Shown here: one piece after another, positions 8,580-16,113 of the stretch
Numbering within the stretch: position 1 is the first letter of the stretch
Layout of the letters: each line of letters begins with the position of its first letter
Assembly: GCF_025751555.1 (NCBI RefSeq)
Contig: NZ_JAOWLB010000004.1
Span: 1-64,000, forward strand
Length of the DNA stretch: 64,000 nt
Direction: 5' to 3'
Source: Ruegeria aquimaris
GTDB taxonomy: Bacteria; Pseudomonadota; Alphaproteobacteria; Rhodobacterales; Rhodobacteraceae
Made by a program: the position numbers and the translations under genes
The notes under the pieces: model-generated
The model's database searches: none
Told to the model about the DNA's origin: nothing
Seen by the model: only the letters and a program-made list of their open reading frames with translations

Positions 8580-9281
8580 ATGCATATCGGGCTGATCGGT
8601 GGCATAGGACCGGCAGCGACGGCGGCCTATTATCTGAAGCTGGCGGACAGGTGCCGCGCGGCGGGCGTGCCGCTGCACCTGACCATCGAGAATACCGAGA
8701 TCTCTGAACTTGCGCGCAACGCGCAGACCGACCGTCGGGCCGAGCAGGCCGCGATCTATGCCCGCGCCATCGACCGGCTGGCTGCGGCCGGGGCAGAGGT
8801 TGCGGCGATCACCTCGATCGGCGGCAGTTTCTGCGAGGATGAGACCCGCGCCATTGCCGCATTGCCGCTGGTAAGCGCCTTTGGCGCGCTGGACGGCTGG
8901 TTCGTGTCCCGCGGCATTGGCACCATCGGCATTCTGGGCACCGAAACGGTGATGCGCAGCCATCTCTACGGACGGATGCAGCGGACACGCACCGTGATCC
9001 CCGCCGGCCGGGAGGCCGAGATCGGCCAGGCCTATGTCGCGACCGCGATGGCGGGGCACGCGTCGGACACGCACCGGGCGCTGTTCTTTGACGCCGGTCG
9101 GCGGATGATCGAGGACATGGGGGCGGAAGCCGTTCTGCTGGCGGGAACCGATCTGTGCCTTGCCTTCGACGGGCAGGATCCGGGGTATCCGGTGGTGGAT
9201 GCCATCGACGTGCATGTCGAACAGCTCTTCGGGTTGGCCAGCGGCGCGGTGGGACTGGACGGGACGAACCCGGCCCCTTGA
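8580..9281 (+). CDS. Aspartate/glutamate racemase-family protein with atypical active site
   Basis: A 233-aa protein beginning MHIGLIGGIGPAATAAYYLKL, the classic Asp/Glu racemase N-terminus, with family-like segments ending each half. The usual catalytic Cys motifs (CNT-H and GCTE) are not recognisable: the corresponding stretches read AITSIGGSF (then CED) and AGTDLC. A displaced Cys in each half might serve instead, or the protein may be a non-racemase member. It starts 12 bases after cobS, suggesting co-transcription, although no link to B12 is known. Confidence 0.7.
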   Translation: MHIGLIGGIGPAATAAYYLKLADRCRAAGVPLHLTIENTEISELARNAQTDRRAEQAAIYARAIDRLAAAGAEVAAITSIGGSFCEDETRAIAALPLVSAFGALDGWFVSRGIGTIGILGTETVMRSHLYGRMQRTRTVIPAGREAEIGQAYVATAMAGHASDTHRALFFDAGRRMIEDMGAEAVLLAGTDLCLAFDGQDPGYPVVDAIDVHVEQLFGLASGAVGLDGTNPAP

Positions 9282-9285
9282 TCCG

Positions 9286-10491
9286 TCAGTGTGACGGTTT
9301 CGGGCTGAACCGTGCGGCGATCAGGCCGACGGCGACGCCGATGCAGACCGCGGGCCAAGTCTGGGTTCCTACCAGAAAGACAACGATCAGCAACGCCGCA
9401 ACCGGTTTGCCCATGCCTACCGTTGTCGCGGCCGCGAGCCCGGCGGCCAGCGCCACGGCCACCTCGCCGCCGCCTTGCAGGAGATGCGCGGCATAGCCCG
9501 CTGCCCCGCCCGCGAAGATGAGCGGAAAGATAGCCCCGCCCCGCCAGCCGGTGGACAGGCAAAGCACCATCGCCAGCACCTTGAGCAGCGCGATCCCGAT
9601 CAAGGCCATGGCCGTGGTCTCTGCACCCATCGCGACCATGGCGTCGAACTCGTGATGGCCAGAGAAACGCACGAAGGGAAACAGTGCCGCGACCGCCCCG
9701 AATAGCAGACCGCCCAGAGCCGATTGCAAGACCGGGCTGGTGATGCGGCGCTCGACCTGTGTGGAGACAAAGGCGCGCGCATAGAGAAAAACCGCCCCCA
9801 CAAGCGCCCCGAACACGGCAGGCAGAAAGGCACCAAGCAAATCCGACCCGTCGCCCGGGCTGGCGTAATGCGGCAAGTGCAGCCGGTGAAATCCCTCTTG
9901 GAACAGGACATGCCCGGCCAGTTTGAACCCGACGAAACCCGCCACGGCGGCGACGAAGCCGAGATAGGGGAAACTGGCATCCAGTGCCCGTTGCCAGCCG
10001 GTCTTGCCCTCGTCCTCAACGGTATAGGCGTAGCCGCCCGGCGGCGACGCATAGAGGCCCGCCAGCGCCGCCGAGATACTGGCCTGCCCGATCGTCCGCG
10101 CCTCGTCGGCGCTGCGCGCCAAGATCATCGAGACGAGGACCGATATCTCGGTGATCGCGGCGATCAGCCCGGCCTCGGGGCCGAGCGCGCCACCGAATCC
10201 CACCGCAAAGATGGCGCCCAGCGCGGTCATCAGGATGGTGCGCTGCTGCTCCTTCATCGGGTCCGAGGCGGCGGCGATCTGCTCCTCAAGTGTCTGGACA
10301 TGGTTGCTGCCCCGCCGGGTCAGCCCGACCAGCACGCCCCCGGCAACGCAGGCGGCCAGGATATAGAGCGGCGAGGAGGCAATGTCTCGATGCCAGACGA
10401 AATCGGTGATCCAGATCATGCCTTTGAGGACCAGCGCGGCGAAGGCACCGGCCAGCAGACTGACCAGAACGGCAATAACGGTGATACGCAT
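9286..10491 (-). CDS. ClC-type chloride channel/transporter family protein
   Basis: A 401-aa polytopic membrane protein starting [13 protein letters not shown]; the ATG at 10491 follows a strong GGGGGAG ribosome site. ClC landmarks: [14 protein letters not shown] (about residues 101-114), the E-containing filter segment in the GPEA variant seen in YfeO-like members, and [17 protein letters not shown] (about 320-336), the G-x-F-P segment. It probably moves anions, with or without proton coupling. It is oriented against cobS/cobT and interrupts that pair; its stop is 5 bases from the convergent racemase-like gene. Confidence 0.8.
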   Translation of the reverse strand: MRITVIAVLVSLLAGAFAALVLKGMIWITDFVWHRDIASSPLYILAACVAGGVLVGLTRRGSNHVQTLEEQIAAASDPMKEQQRTILMTALGAIFAVGFGGALGPEAGLIAAITEISVLVSMILARSADEARTIGQASISAALAGLYASPPGGYAYTVEDEGKTGWQRALDASFPYLGFVAAVAGFVGFKLAGHVLFQEGFHRLHLPHYASPGDGSDLLGAFLPAVFGALVGAVFLYARAFVSTQVERRITSPVLQSALGGLLFGAVAALFPFVRFSGHHEFDAMVAMGAETTAMALIGIALLKVLAMVLCLSTGWRGGAIFPLIFAGGAAGYAAHLLQGGGEVAVALAAGLAAATTVGMGKPVAALLIVVFLVGTQTWPAVCIGVAVGLIAARFSPKPSH

Positions 10492-10667
10492 GTGCTCCCC
10501 CCGGGGCCATTCACCTTGGCAGGTCCAGACTAGCCCACCGGTACCGCCCCCGGTCAAGCTTTGGCTTTGTCGGGGCCGGAACCGCCGGTTTTTCCGACGG
10601 GCCCACTGGTCAATGGCGGACGATGGTTCTAGGTTGCCGTCCCAGAAGCGAAGAGATGCAGGGCGCC

Positions 10668-12545
10668 ATGAGCAAACCGACCGACAACCCCGCCGATCCG
10701 TTCAAGAAGGCATTGGCCGAGGCGACCAAGGTCATGGCGCATGACCCCGAGCTGACGGTCAGCTATTCGGTCGACCCCTCGGGAGTGTCCGGCGACACAA
10801 TGCGTCTGCCGCAGGTTAGCCGCCGGCTGACCCGCGACGAGGTGCTGCTGGCGCGCGGCACGGCGGATGCGCTGGCGCTCTATCGCCGTTATCACGATGA
10901 CGCGACCCACAGCCGCTATGCCCCGCCGGGCGACATGGCGCGCGATCTGTACGAGGCGATGGAGACCGCCCGTTGCGAGGCGATGGGCGCCCGCGACATG
11001 CCCGGCACAGCGTCCAACATCGACGTGAAGATCACCCATGAGGCGCTGCGGCGCGGCTATGACCAGTGCAAGCAGCCCTCGGAAGCGCCGCTGCCGGTGG
11101 CGGCGGGCTATCTGGTGCGGCATCTGGCGACCGGGCGCGACCTGCCTGCGGCTGCCGCCAATGTGATGAACCTGTGGCGCGGCTTTATCGAGGAACAGGC
11201 TGGCGGCACGCTGGAGAACCTGAGCGATATCCTGTCTGACCAGGCCGAATTCGCCAAATTCGCCCGCCAGGTGATCAAGGACCTCGGCTATGGCGACCAG
11301 CTGGGCGATGACCCGGACGAAATGGACGAGGATCAGGAGGATCAGGCCGAGGACGACGCCGACGAGCAGCCCGATCCCGACAGCACCGGCCAGGACGATC
11401 AGGACGAGCAGGACGCCGACGCCGATCCCGAGCAGAGCCAGGAACAGCAGCAGGACGAAAGCCAGGCCCAGGTCTCGATGGACGAACTGGCCGACGAGGA
11501 GCTGGCCGAAGAAACCGAGATGCCCGATGGCGAGGCGCCGCTGGAGCCGCCCCCGCCGCCACCCGCCTCGGAGGCCGATCCGAACTACAAGGTCTATCTG
11601 GATAGCCATGACGAGGAGATCGCCGCCGAGGAGCTGGCCGAACCGGCCGAGCTGGAACGGCTGCGCGCCTATCTCGACCAGCAGCTCGAGCCGCTGAAAG
11701 GCGCGGTGAGCCGCCTGGCCAACAAGCTGCAACGCCGTCTTCAGGCACAGCAGAACCGCAGTTGGGAGTTCGACCGCGAGGAGGGCATCCTGGATGCCGG
11801 GCGGCTGGCGCGGGTTGTGGCCAACCCGACCACGCCGCTCAGCTTCAAGGTGGAAAAGGATACCGAGTTCCGCGATACCGTGGTGACGCTGCTCTTGGAC
11901 AATTCCGGCTCGATGCGCGGCCGCCCGATCTCGATCGCGGCGATCTGCGCCGACGTGCTGGCGCGCACGCTGGAGCGCTGCAACGTCAAGGTCGAGATCC
12001 TGGGCTTCACCACCCGCGCCTGGAAGGGCGGGCTGGCGCGCGAGGCCTGGTTGAACGAGGGCCGCCCGCAGCAGCCCGGCCGCCTCAATGACCTGCGCCA
12101 CATCATCTACAAGGCCGCCGACGCGCCGATGCGGCGCACAAGGCAGAACCTGGGTCTGATGATGAAAGAGGGGCTCCTGAAGGAAAACATCGACGGCGAG
12201 GCGCTGGAATGGGCGCATCGCCGGATGGTGGCGCGGCGCGAGCAGCGCAAGATCTTGATGGTAATCTCGGACGGGGCGCCGGTGGATGATTCCACGCTCA
12301 GCGTGAACCCCGCCAACTATCTGGAAAAACACCTGCGCGACGTGATCGCCATGGTGGAAAAGCGCAAGCAGGTCGAACTGCTGGCCATCGGCATCGGCCA
12401 TGACGTGACCCGCTATTACCAGCGCGCGGTGACGATCACCGATGTGGAACAACTGGCCGGTGCCATGACCGAGCAGCTGGCGGCGCTTTTTGACAGCGAC
12501 CCGCGCGCCCGCGCCCGGGTGATGGGGATCAAACGCGCCAGTTGA
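10668..12545 (+). CDS. cobT: Cobaltochelatase subunit CobT
   Basis: A protein of about 625 aa starting [16 protein letters not shown] (an in-frame ATG 12 bases upstream is possible). Residues 200-290 form a very acidic Asp/Glu/Gln linker typical of CobT. The C-terminal third is a von Willebrand A domain with the MIDAS motif [11 protein letters not shown] (about residue 410) and later [10 protein letters not shown]. CobT forms a ring complex with CobS that powers Co2+ insertion by CobN. The final codons reappear 2.9 kb downstream as a direct duplication (see findings). Confidence 0.92.
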   Translation: MSKPTDNPADPFKKALAEATKVMAHDPELTVSYSVDPSGVSGDTMRLPQVSRRLTRDEVLLARGTADALALYRRYHDDATHSRYAPPGDMARDLYEAMETARCEAMGARDMPGTASNIDVKITHEALRRGYDQCKQPSEAPLPVAAGYLVRHLATGRDLPAAAANVMNLWRGFIEEQAGGTLENLSDILSDQAEFAKFARQVIKDLGYGDQLGDDPDEMDEDQEDQAEDDADEQPDPDSTGQDDQDEQDADADPEQSQEQQQDESQAQVSMDELADEELAEETEMPDGEAPLEPPPPPPASEADPNYKVYLDSHDEEIAAEELAEPAELERLRAYLDQQLEPLKGAVSRLANKLQRRLQAQQNRSWEFDREEGILDAGRLARVVANPTTPLSFKVEKDTEFRDTVVTLLLDNSGSMRGRPISIAAICADVLARTLERCNVKVEILGFTTRAWKGGLAREAWLNEGRPQQPGRLNDLRHIIYKAADAPMRRTRQNLGLMMKEGLLKENIDGEALEWAHRRMVARREQRKILMVISDGAPVDDSTLSVNPANYLEKHLRDVIAMVEKRKQVELLAIGIGHDVTRYYQRAVTITDVEQLAGAMTEQLAALFDSDPRARARVMGIKRAS

Positions 12546-12613
12546 GTCCGAATGGCAGCGCCTGCAAAAGCGCCGGACGCCTCCGGCGGGAGTATTTGCG
12601 ACCAGAAAGAAGC
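12506..12613 (+). repeat. Direct repeat, left copy (cobT tail plus structured repeat)
   Basis: The last codons of cobT (12506-12538) match 15375-15407 at 29 of 33 positions, including an exact 18-base run (12514-12531 and 15383-15400). The four differences are transitions. Both copies are followed at nearly the same distance (73 and 75 bases) by a structured-repeat core beginning GCCTCCGGCGGGAGTATTTG. Confidence 0.75.
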
Positions 12614-12680
12614 GCGAGGTTTTCTGCTTCTTTCTGGTTGGAAATACTTCGGGGGGTCTGGGGGGCAGAGCCCCCCAGCT
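12578..12680. repeat. Structured intergenic repeat, copy 2
   Basis: Core GCCTCCGGCGGGAGTATTTG with ACCAGAAAGAAGC ending at 12613. The inverted half GCTTCTTTCTGG starts at 12626 and leads into AAATACTTCGGGG. Beyond it, CTGGGGGGC (12658-12666) pairs perfectly with GCCCCCCAG (12670-12678) around a 3-base loop. It sits at the 3' ends of cobT and the convergent 58-aa gene. Confidence 0.8.
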
Positions 12681-12687
12681 TGCGGTC

Positions 12688-12864
12688 TCAAGAAACCTTC
12701 ATCCCATGCCAGAAGGTGAAGAAGCGGGACAGGCGGTTTACAAGCCCGGATGTGAGAATGCGGCGGCGTGCAACCAACCGGGCTGCGGCCCGTTCTTCTT
12801 GCGAGAGGGGGTGCAGATGGGCGGGGCGGTGTTTCAGAAGCGCGGTATCGGTATGCAGGATCAT
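12688..12864 (-). CDS. Small basic protein, 58 aa, unknown
   Basis: Not recognised. The ATG at 12864 is preceded at good spacing by AAGGAGA, the best ribosome-binding site in this block, which argues for translation. The sequence begins MILHTDTALLKHRPAHLHPL; it is rich in Arg and His, with an amphipathic-looking segment ARLVARRRILTSGLVNRLSRF and a hydrophobic end FFTFWHGMKVS. It is divergent from the first winged-helix/hydrolase gene, so it could be its target or a partner; that is inference. Confidence 0.55.
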   Translation of the reverse strand: MILHTDTALLKHRPAHLHPLSQEERAAARLVARRRILTSGLVNRLSRFFTFWHGMKVS

Positions 12865-12988
12865 GTCGGGTCTCCTTTGATGTGTTCCCACGATGGCGGG
12901 ACCGGACGCGCGGCGCTTTCAGACGGTGCTGAGAAACCCTTGGGAAACGCCTTATTTTCACTCTGGACTTGCCGAACCTTGCAAAGCC

Positions 12989-13003
12989 GGGTGTTAATCA
13001 CCC
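12989..13003. promoter_or_regulatory. Palindrome abutting the start codon of the first wHTH-hydrolase gene
   Basis: GGGTG TTAAT CACCC is a perfect 5-bp-arm dyad ending at the base before the ATG at 13004, where a ribosome site would be expected; no Shine-Dalgarno is visible. It could be an operator for autoregulation or part of a leaderless start. Confidence 0.3.
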
Positions 13004-14194
13004 ATGCGCTATGTCTTTTCCGACTGCGTCCTGGATGCCCGGCGGCATGTTCTGCTGCGGGACGGCGCGTCTGTTGCACTTGAACCGCAGGTGTTCGACC
13101 TGCTGCACCTGCTGGCGCGCAATCCCGGGCGGCTGGTGAGCCGGGACGAGATTCTGGCCGAGGTCTGGAACGGGCGGATTGTCTCGGAAAGCGCGATCAG
13201 CGCCCGCATCGCGGCCGCACGCAAGGCGGTGGGCGATGACGGCAAGGCTCAGCGGATCATTCAGACGGTCACCCGGCGGGGATTGCAGATGGTGGCGGAG
13301 GTTGTGGAACACTCCGACGACACCGGCTCTGCGGTTGGGTCAGAACCGATCGAAGAGCCGCGCATTCGTTACACCACACTGCCCACGGGGCACTCCTTGG
13401 CTTATTCGGTGTCGGGCACCGGCCCTCCAGTGATCCTGATCGGTCAGACCCGCTCGGACATTGCAGCAGAATGGCGCCTGCCATTCGAACGCCACCGGTT
13501 CGAAGCCTTGTCGCGTAAGAATACGCTGATCCGGTTCGACACCATCGGAGCGGGGCAATCAGATCCCCGGCCTGATCGTTCGGCGATCAATGAGCAAGCC
13601 GACGATATCCTGCACCTTGCCGATACACTGGGGCTGGATCAGTTCGCGCTTTATTCCCAATCCGGCGGCTGTTCCCAGGCCATTTACATTGCGGCGCAAT
13701 ATCCCGACCGCGTCACCCGCCTTGCCATGATGGGCGCCTATGCCGAGGGACGTGCGGTGCGCGACAGCGCGGATGGCAAGGAGGCCGAACCCTTGCAAGC
13801 CATGTTGCAAACCGCGCGGTCGCGTTCGGATAGCACCTTCTTCGAAGCCTTCCTGCTGGCGTATCAGCCCGAAGGACCGCTGGACTCCGTCCGGGCCTAT
13901 GCCCGGATGATGCTGGACGCGGCGTCCAAGGACCATGACCTGCGCCATCGCGACGTGATCAATCATCATTCCAGCCTGCAATTCCTGCCCCGGATCACTT
14001 GTCCGACACTGATCCTGCATTCCCGCCATGACGCGGTTCATCCGTTGTCGGAAGCCCGCAAGCTGGCCGCTGGCATAGCAGGGGCCGAAATGGTGGTGCT
14101 CGAGGGCGCCAATCACGTTCCCTGGCAGGGCAATGCGGCCTATGACACCTACTTGGAAACGCTGACCAGGTTCCTTGCGACGGAGGCACGCTAG
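13004..14194 (+). CDS. Winged-helix DNA-binding / alpha-beta hydrolase fusion protein (copy A)
   Basis: A 396-aa protein. Residues 1-100 are an OmpR/PhoB-type winged helix (FDLLHLLARNPGRLVSRDEI, ending IQTVTRRGLQMVAEV) like those of CadC-type regulators. Residues 120-395 are an alpha/beta hydrolase: nucleophile S220 in YSQSGG, D343 in HSRHD and H371 in GANHVP, so the triad looks intact. It has no receiver domain and no membrane segment, so the hydrolase fold probably serves as the sensor or as a coupled enzyme. It is followed 6 bases later by a paralogue. No ribosome site is evident. Confidence 0.82.
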   Translation: MRYVFSDCVLDARRHVLLRDGASVALEPQVFDLLHLLARNPGRLVSRDEILAEVWNGRIVSESAISARIAAARKAVGDDGKAQRIIQTVTRRGLQMVAEVVEHSDDTGSAVGSEPIEEPRIRYTTLPTGHSLAYSVSGTGPPVILIGQTRSDIAAEWRLPFERHRFEALSRKNTLIRFDTIGAGQSDPRPDRSAINEQADDILHLADTLGLDQFALYSQSGGCSQAIYIAAQYPDRVTRLAMMGAYAEGRAVRDSADGKEAEPLQAMLQTARSRSDSTFFEAFLLAYQPEGPLDSVRAYARMMLDAASKDHDLRHRDVINHHSSLQFLPRITCPTLILHSRHDAVHPLSEARKLAAGIAGAEMVVLEGANHVPWQGNAAYDTYLETLTRFLATEAR

Positions 14195-14200
14195 ACCTTC

Positions 14201-15391
14201 ATGCGCTATGTTTTCGCCAATTGCCTGCTGGACACCGACGCACTGACGCTGATGCGGGACTCCCAAGAGGTTGACATAGAGCCGCAGGTGTTCGACCTGT
14301 TGCACCTGCTGGCGCGCAATCCCGGGCGGCTGGTGAGCCGCGACGAGATCCTGGCCGAGGTCTGGAACGGGCGAATTGTCTCGGAGAGCGCGATCAGCGC
14401 CCGCATCGCAGCGGCACGCAAGGCGGTGGGTGATGATGGCAAGGCTCAGCGGATCATTCAGACGGTCACCCGGCGGGGTCTGAAGTTCGTGGCCGAGGTA
14501 ACGGCGGACACGCCGCCTGCCCTGCCCCGGCCTGCCCCCATGGTCCAGCGCATCCGGTACACACGCACGGCGGAGGGGAAGTCGCTGGCCTATGCCGTCA
14601 TCGGGACCGGCCCGCCAGTGGTGCGCGGCGGCTACAACACCACCGATCTGGAGGCGGAGTGGAACACGCCCTCGGAAAGGGCGATGTTCGATGCGATAGC
14701 CGAGCGCCACAGCCTGCTGCGGTTCGATCCGATCGGGTTCGGGCGGTCGGAGCGGTCACTGGAGGAATTCTCGTTCGATACCCTGGCCGAGAACCTGAAA
14801 CAGGCGGCGGACGCGGCCGGGTTCGACCGGTTCGCGCTCTACAGCGAATCCGGCGGAGTTCTGTCGGCGCTGCGCTTTGCGGTCAAGTACCCGGAGCGGG
14901 TCAGCAGGCTGGCCATTGTTGGCGGTTATGCCGAGGGGCGCGGGCGGCGGAACCCCGAACTGAAATCCGACGTGATGCAATCGCTGGTCACCGAAGGCTG
15001 GGCCGCGCAGGAGATCAGCTTCGTCTCGGCGATGATGCTGAGCTATTTTCCCGAAGGTCCGCTGGAGGCGATCCACGACATGGCGCGCAACATGATCAAC
15101 GCTTCGTCGCGCGAGACCATGCTGAAAGTGAGGGCAGCGATCCACGATGTCACGCTGATGCCGCTGTTGCCGCAGGTGCAATGCCCGACCCTGATCATCC
15201 ATGCCCGGCATGACAATGTGCATCCGCTGTCGGAGGCGCAGAAACTGGCGGCGGGGATTCCGGGGGCCGAGCTGATGGTGCTGGAAACCGCCAATCACAT
15301 CCCGATACCGGGCAACGCGGTCTGGGACGAATACCAGCGGGCACTGCTGGCGTTTCTGAGCTCAGAGACCGGATCGCCCACACCCGGGTGA
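14201..15391 (+). CDS. Winged-helix DNA-binding / alpha-beta hydrolase fusion protein (copy B)
   Basis: A 396-aa tandem paralogue of the preceding gene. Residues 27-94 of the winged helix are identical in the two proteins, while the hydrolase halves are only loosely alike. Putative triad: S217 in YSESGG, D338 in HARHD, H366 in TANHIP. The last codons (TGSPTPG, then stop) are written in sequence duplicated from the cobT tail in another frame, so the C-terminus was probably set by that recombination. Likely co-transcribed with copy A (6-base gap, no clear ribosome site). Confidence 0.82.
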   Translation: MRYVFANCLLDTDALTLMRDSQEVDIEPQVFDLLHLLARNPGRLVSRDEILAEVWNGRIVSESAISARIAAARKAVGDDGKAQRIIQTVTRRGLKFVAEVTADTPPALPRPAPMVQRIRYTRTAEGKSLAYAVIGTGPPVVRGGYNTTDLEAEWNTPSERAMFDAIAERHSLLRFDPIGFGRSERSLEEFSFDTLAENLKQAADAAGFDRFALYSESGGVLSALRFAVKYPERVSRLAIVGGYAEGRGRRNPELKSDVMQSLVTEGWAAQEISFVSAMMLSYFPEGPLEAIHDMARNMINASSRETMLKVRAAIHDVTLMPLLPQVQCPTLIIHARHDNVHPLSEAQKLAAGIPGAELMVLETANHIPIPGNAVWDEYQRALLAFLSSETGSPTPG

Positions 15392-15484
15392 TGGGGATCA
15401 GGCGCGCGAACTGCCCCTCCGCGCGGTGGCGTTTGCGTCACGTGCGGACGCCTCCGGCGGGAGTATTTGTGACCAGAAAGAAGC
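15375..15484 (+). repeat. Direct repeat, right copy (cobT-tail duplicate plus structured repeat)
   Basis: Right-hand partner of 12506-12613. The 33-base cobT-tail match is at 15375-15407, followed by the same repeat core at 15450. The pair brackets the small gene and the two fusion genes. Confidence 0.75.
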
Positions 15485-15518
15485 CTGGGGTAGTGCTTCT
15501 TTCTGGTTAACAATACTC
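15450..15518. repeat. Structured intergenic repeat, copy 3
   Basis: GCCTCCGGCGGGAGTATTTG and ACCAGAAAGAAGC (ending 15484), then the inverted half GCTTCTTTCTGG from 15495 leading to AATACTC (15512-15518). It lies between two convergent genes; the remaining sequence to 15634 shows no gene. Confidence 0.8.
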
Positions 15519-15634
15519 AAACCCCACCCTCTCAGCCTGGATATCGGTTTGCGGTGGCGCGATACGCTCGGCGATCAGAGACGGGCGCGCGGCGGGTTGA
15601 ACAGCGATCGACGGCGGGCGGCGCCTGTCGGGAG

Positions 15635-16003
15635 CTACTGGCCCAGCATCTCGTTGAACGGTTTGTATTTTGCGCCATAGCAGGGCGACAGGAGGCCGGT
15701 CACGTTGCGGGTTTCCAGCACGGTCTTGCCATCGGCGCTGAGCGTCACCTCCCAATAGTCGCGGCCGATGTAGCTGCCGGTGCTGTTGCGGGCATCCGAG
15801 GTGGCGCAGAGTCTTATCGTTTCGCCCGCGCGGGTCAGGGGGGAAATCCGTGCCTGGCCTGGGTTTGCCGGATCGGCAAGCTGCTTGCCGATCGCCTCGG
15901 CGGCGCTGCGGCGGGCAATTTCGGCGGCCGGGCGCTCCTCTTCCTGCGCGGCGAGCGGCAGGGCAAGGCAGGCAAACAGCGGCAATGCGGTGAGGCGGAT
16001 CAT
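15635..16003 (-). CDS. Small secreted protein, unknown
   Basis: A 122-aa protein from the ATG at 16003 with a clear signal peptide (MIRLTALPLFACLALPLAAQ, cleavage near AAQ-EE). The mature part contains two Cys residues (IRLCATSDARN and LSPCYGAKYKPFNEMLGQ) that could form a disulfide, and a beta-rich central stretch (YIGRDYWEVTLSADGKTVLE). I do not recognise the family; periplasmic location is inferred. It is divergent from the aminopeptidase gene across 110 bases. Confidence 0.7.
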   Translation of the reverse strand: MIRLTALPLFACLALPLAAQEEERPAAEIARRSAAEAIGKQLADPANPGQARISPLTRAGETIRLCATSDARNSTGSYIGRDYWEVTLSADGKTVLETRNVTGLLSPCYGAKYKPFNEMLGQ

Positions 16004-16113
16004 GCAGGCATGATAGGGGATGGGGCGCGCGCGACAAGTGTGGTCGCGGCGGTGCTGGACATTTCCGCCGCCGCGCCGCACCTTTCGCCGCGCAGGATGA
16101 AGGAGGCCGCAGC

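Noticed and set aside
7533-9215. Minus-strand 560-codon frame over cobS and the racemase-like gene
   Set aside because: Antisense to genes with clear motifs (Walker A/B); no ribosome site and no similarity.
10629-12452. Minus-strand 607-codon frame opposite cobT
   Set aside because: Mirror of the acidic CobT linker gives Leu/Val/Gly repeats; not coding.
13275-13671. Possibility that the wHTH-hydrolase fusions are frame errors joining separate regulator and hydrolase genes
   Set aside because: The fusion is uninterrupted in both tandem copies, with similar linker positions, so it is a real architecture.
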